The notes beneath the pieces are model-generated. The model was given only the letters and a program-made list of their open reading frames with translations, was not told where the DNA came from and did not search any database. A program made the translations under genes and the position numbers. A stretch of DNA of 64,000 nucleotides, taken from contig JACSRX010000021.1 of assembly GCA_014879535.1 (NCBI GenBank), positions 20,173-84,172 of the forward strand. The letters are read 5' to 3'. Of this stretch, positions 62,801-64,000 are shown piece by piece. The stretch's first letter is position 1; the number at the start of each line of letters is the position of its first letter. The stretch comes from Chthoniobacterales bacterium (GTDB lineage Bacteria; Verrucomicrobiota; Verrucomicrobiia; Chthoniobacterales; JACTMZ01).

Positions 62801-64000
62801 GGTGGAGATCCATCTCTACACCGACCCGAACGGTGACGGGAACCCGTCGGATGGGGTCCTTCTGTTGACCACCACCACCAATGGAAGCGGCAATTACAAC
62901 TTCCCGCTGGTTCCTCCGGGCAACTACGTGGTGGTCGAGCTCGACCCCAGCGGCCATGTCAGCACGGCGGACTCCGTCAATCCGAACGACAACAGGATCC
63001 CCGTGACGCTTCCGGAATCCGGAACGGTCACCGGCAACGACTTCCTGGACGCCGCGGCCGGCGGCCCGCTCGCCACCATCGGCGACCGCGTCTGGCTGGA
63101 TGTGAACAACAACGGCCTCCGCGATGGCGGTGAACCCGGCGCCGAAGGCGTGGTCGTGTGGCTCTACAAGTCCACCCAGACACCCGGAGTGGACGTGCCA
63201 TACCGCGTCACCACCACAATGAGCGGCGGTTCGTATGAATTCGCGAACCTTCCGGTCGGCAGCTACACCATCATGCTTCCGGCCGTGAACTTCGGCCCCG
63301 GTGGCGCGCTTGCCTCCGCGCCGTTGTCCAGCGCCATCACGAACGCCAACGACGACAATGTTGATGATGACGACAACGGCATCCAGGCCGGTGCCCCCGG
63401 CACGGTCGTCGTCAGCCCGCTGTTCGCCCTCGGCAACGCGGAGGTTGATTCGACGAAGGACTTCGGATTCGTCCCCAACAGCAGCCTCGGCTCGATCTCC
63501 GGCTTCGTCCTGGAGGATACCGACAACAACGGCAGCGGCGACGCACCGCTGCCGGGCGTGACGGTCACGCTCAAGGACAGCAGCGGCAACGACATCGACA
63601 GCGACCCGAACACGCCGGGCGTGCAGCCGACGACCACGGTCACCGGGCCCGATGGCGGTTACAGCTTTGCCAATCTGCCCCCGGGCAGCTACCGCATCGT
63701 CGAGACCCATCCGGCGGGATACACCAGTGTGTCGGACGTGGATGGCGGCGACCTCGACATCATTGGCGACGTGACGCCCGTCGTTGTTGCTCCGGGTCAG
63801 GCCCTCACGAACCAGACGTTCGTGGAAATCCATTTCGGCGCCATCAGCGGAACCGTGCTGGCGGACACCACGGGCAACGGCCAAGGTGACGCGCCGCTGG
63901 CCAATGTGACCCTGACGCTCAAGGACAGCAACGGCAACGACATCGACAGCGATCCGAACACGCCGGGCGTGCAGCCGACAACGACGACCACGGCGGGCGA
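56895..64000 (+). CDS. Giant repeat-rich surface protein, 3' end outside window
   Basis: The frame is open from the ATG at 56895 to the right edge (at least 2368 codons). A signal peptide (SFLFGTLALLAVNLLGSSAWAQ) is followed by an N-terminal beta-rich region (about 30-490, YDHWEDGYE and VLYDGRDRLGASN), a DUF11-type repeat (about 500-625), two tandem copies of a 200-residue module with GTNRLLMV (about 786-994 and 1067-1280), two more DUF11-like domains (about 1575-1810) and at least five SdrD B-like domains from about 1826 (GVVYEDLDGNNGFSG, GQVRLDADSDGD). DNG/DPNGDG calcium-type loops recur. It is probably secreted and anchored or matrix-forming, and may be an adhesin. The anchor is outside the window. 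Confidence 0.85.
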   Translation, partial: MNTMKRSFLFGTLALLAVNLLGSSAWAQALVQEFYVALPETQIRQHFLQLASGTGTTFESVVSITVGNNGTRVVYDHWEDGYEVDLNNPVQSTTQIWGDGNNANGIPPGYVNDPVGLPAGAVIALRNLVNLPRNASQVLYDGRDRLGASNAIVVSRASWATNPGSVLADAVELLSTVDWGTSYVAPVGEDVIFPTPLASSMFEKVAMFVQAAENGTQVQIDKNADGVTDTTVTLNRGEVHFTLDGVLKGATVTASKPVQVHMMVGDINANYESRWFALIPRAKWGIEYYSPVGTASDGNQAYAFVYNPHATALEISYRTRVGTGTFSIPAKGTYQFLLPQDSATSFLSTSDREFFGVVTAGAKPSANQVHDWGFSLAPKNNLTTAVVVGWGPGSSDLTQNGSPVWVTAMEATRIYVDYNGDRNGPLTDPTGQKYDVYRDIAPMEVVKLYDPDKDQTAMRIYTLDGALIAAAWGQDPAVAGAGNPFLDVGTTVPAFPAPVMIKTSRIFTDNGTPGLSVGDVLEYTVRLENKSLVAITAVSLVDTLPAGLTYVPNTTKVGLVPVPDSGVTPFPMDEGGLLVPLIRSKEFTEVTFNVTVNTTGTKTNVAEAVGYPGAKASNTINVTGGSGSTVCEILFTGNTGTPKVFNPGEPIYVTINDADTSLPSINVAVINSTNGDTEIITLTSISPGVYRNLSPLPTSSSAGTGFNDGTLYVRPGDALTTQHTDPQFGDACNANTTIVQPSETKQLYLTADAADNDLTGSLDRIDPVATGDTTTNSTALLEPGTAAVTAQSTTTAVGATNATSISATHVVGAGTNRLLMVGVSFEDDNTSGMTISSVTYGTNTLTRAIQRSSSQEAKGEIWYMLNPPVGSATVTVTASGVASSDSMAFGATSFVGVNQSTPFGTFAGNTGTGTNASVSVGSAVGDLVYAMLALDDARTATTSQNSLWNVFTETANSDGVRSAGSTASGAAGNVNMSWTVGSDSWAAMGVSIKPASIPNTATFAQTPNFVTPFSMPAGGAVSGTAWVEVPGGYLTNNPTIPATLSRNGTNILTLSNPVATLVSGGVDTITRGTTSTATANSTNSLTLTHNVANGTNRLLMVSVALGATTTSGNPPSISGVTFRGTAMTLVGSRVSGSGGSSDDTISYIYRTIAPQTGNGNVVVSLSGNGSVGVTATTFYNVDQTTPLGTFVSNAAGSGSTAAVTVSSSTSEVVFGTISADEAPTLTAGTGVTALWSGSSFGSFTSGGTGVMNGAASVNFSYTKNVTDQDWAIAAVPIRPNQSAAIYRLDWSGALASSQTVPAGQAITLSLLNNVTDTPFRVLYDSETRPSRINLPALTVIDTVALDVYDAPYPGGALMPTLISGQTGYVRVAVTDPFGTYDITSVDLNIDGPGDAGDISTALDASRVVSDNGTVKIYELPWVTTLNTGNYIVSAVSNEGFEGTVKSARTTNVSVTQLDLGTPSTTEFNKEVYDPNETVCVTTTDLDENKDPNTAETVTVTVTSGAGDSEEIVLTETGPDTGIFSACIPASGTTPGDDDDGTLYAPPGTPLTVTYVDPDDPSDTSGDTASVPSPAASVNVTKTRLTPTDGQAMVGESVSFRLRVSNTGPTTLATVSVTDTFPAANLGYQSASITPTAVNSGSLSWSNVGPLAPGQTVDIIVYFTALASANPATNSVTVNATGGLTSNSSATVVITNPSLSVTKTLTTPPAGPVGIGDEVVFTIQVQNTGDTAITELPLEDSFSGALFQFVSATPAPDGVGSGSLFWADLTGAGALAPGQSTSVSVRLRVVGEADPAFNYAEVLYATDQYGDPVPPDQSSASIETAAASIRGVVYEDLDGNNGFSGPDGRLGGVTVRLYSDPNGDGDPADGILVSLTTTASDGSYSFLNLPLGNYVVVQEDLLGYVSVNDTAGSPTDNRIPVAVAALTDYTGHDFLDRLLSTSTYGSISGQVRLDADSDGDMSDPDSGITGVEIHLYTDPNGDGNPSDGVLLLTTTTNGSGNYNFPLVPPGNYVVVELDPSGHVSTADSVNPNDNRIPVTLPESGTVTGNDFLDAAAGGPLATIGDRVWLDVNNNGLRDGGEPGAEGVVVWLYKSTQTPGVDVPYRVTTTMSGGSYEFANLPVGSYTIMLPAVNFGPGGALASAPLSSAITNANDDNVDDDDNGIQAGAPGTVVVSPLFALGNAEVDSTKDFGFVPNSSLGSISGFVLEDTDNNGSGDAPLPGVTVTLKDSSGNDIDSDPNTPGVQPTTTVTGPDGGYSFANLPPGSYRIVETHPAGYTSVSDVDGGDLDIIGDVTPVVVAPGQALTNQTFVEIHFGAISGTVLADTTGNGQGDAPLANVTLTLKDSNGNDIDSDPNTPGVQPTTTTTAG
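63567..63986 (+). repeat. Near-identical 72-base direct repeats inside the giant gene
   Basis: A 72-base unit at 63567-63638 recurs at 63915-63986, 348 bases (116 codons) later, with about four differences. Both encode LKDS(S/N)GNDIDSDPNTPGVQP. The unit belongs to successive SdrD B-like domains, and the high identity points to recent duplication or gene conversion. Confidence 0.85.

Noticed and set aside
1..64000. CRISPR arrays, insertion sequences, integrases or attachment sites
   Set aside because: No regular spaced repeats, transposase-like proteins or inverted-repeat ends were found anywhere in the window.

Overview
The window is a gene-dense, high-GC chromosomal stretch. Its gene content fits a Gram-negative, diderm, respiring bacterium, and the combination of genes resembles Verrucomicrobiota: a type II secretion set that includes L- and M-like genes, FeoA-FeoA-FeoB with a Cys-rich partner, long TPR proteins, and very large secreted proteins with DUF11 and SdrD-B-like modules. 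The phylum is an inference from content and style; no rRNA or other phylogenetic marker was read. I saw no rRNA, tRNA, CRISPR array or insertion sequence.

Positions 1-15146 hold a polysaccharide or glycoconjugate assembly island. Sixteen genes, most joined by 4-base stop/start overlaps, encode glycosyltransferases of both GT-A and GT-B folds, one membrane GT39-like transferase, one sugar-nucleotide epimerase and two left-handed beta-helix acetyltransferases. One glycosyltransferase gene (11396-12370) is inverted inside the island. A clear intrinsic terminator closes the island at 15123-15146. There is no flippase, polymerase or chain-length regulator in view, so the island probably continues to the left.

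Positions 15184-20239 are housekeeping: a small membrane protein, a ribosome hibernation factor, scpA and scpB (condensin partners), pheA (P-protein) and a large TPR protein. Positions 20253-27587, on the minus strand, carry the membrane arm of complex I, nuoH to nuoN, without nuoA-G. After a 387-base intergenic region comes a 1593-residue secreted protein (27975-32756) with two beta-propellers, a BACON-like domain, Fn3 domains and a reelin-like domain.

Positions 32939-46143 form a type II secretion cluster in the order TPR protein, unknown exported protein, gspG, H, I, J, K, L-like, M-like, C/PilP-like, D, E, F. It would build a pseudopilus, an inner-membrane platform, an ATPase and an outer-membrane secretin. 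It lies between the two very large exported proteins, which are plausible but unproven substrates.

Positions 46175-55835 contain a methyltransferase, the NAD(P)HX repair enzyme, a Tat-exported Mn-type superoxide dismutase, an in-frame fusion of a low-molecular-weight phosphatase to serine hydroxymethyltransferase, the ferrous iron uptake set (Cys-rich feoA, feoA, feoB, Cys-rich membrane protein) behind a dyad operator candidate, two exported proteins of unknown function and a double-ACT protein. A NarL-type response regulator (55849-56469, minus) is divergent, across an AT-rich 425-base region, from a giant repeat-rich surface protein. That gene is open from 56895 to the right edge (at least 2368 codons, no stop seen).
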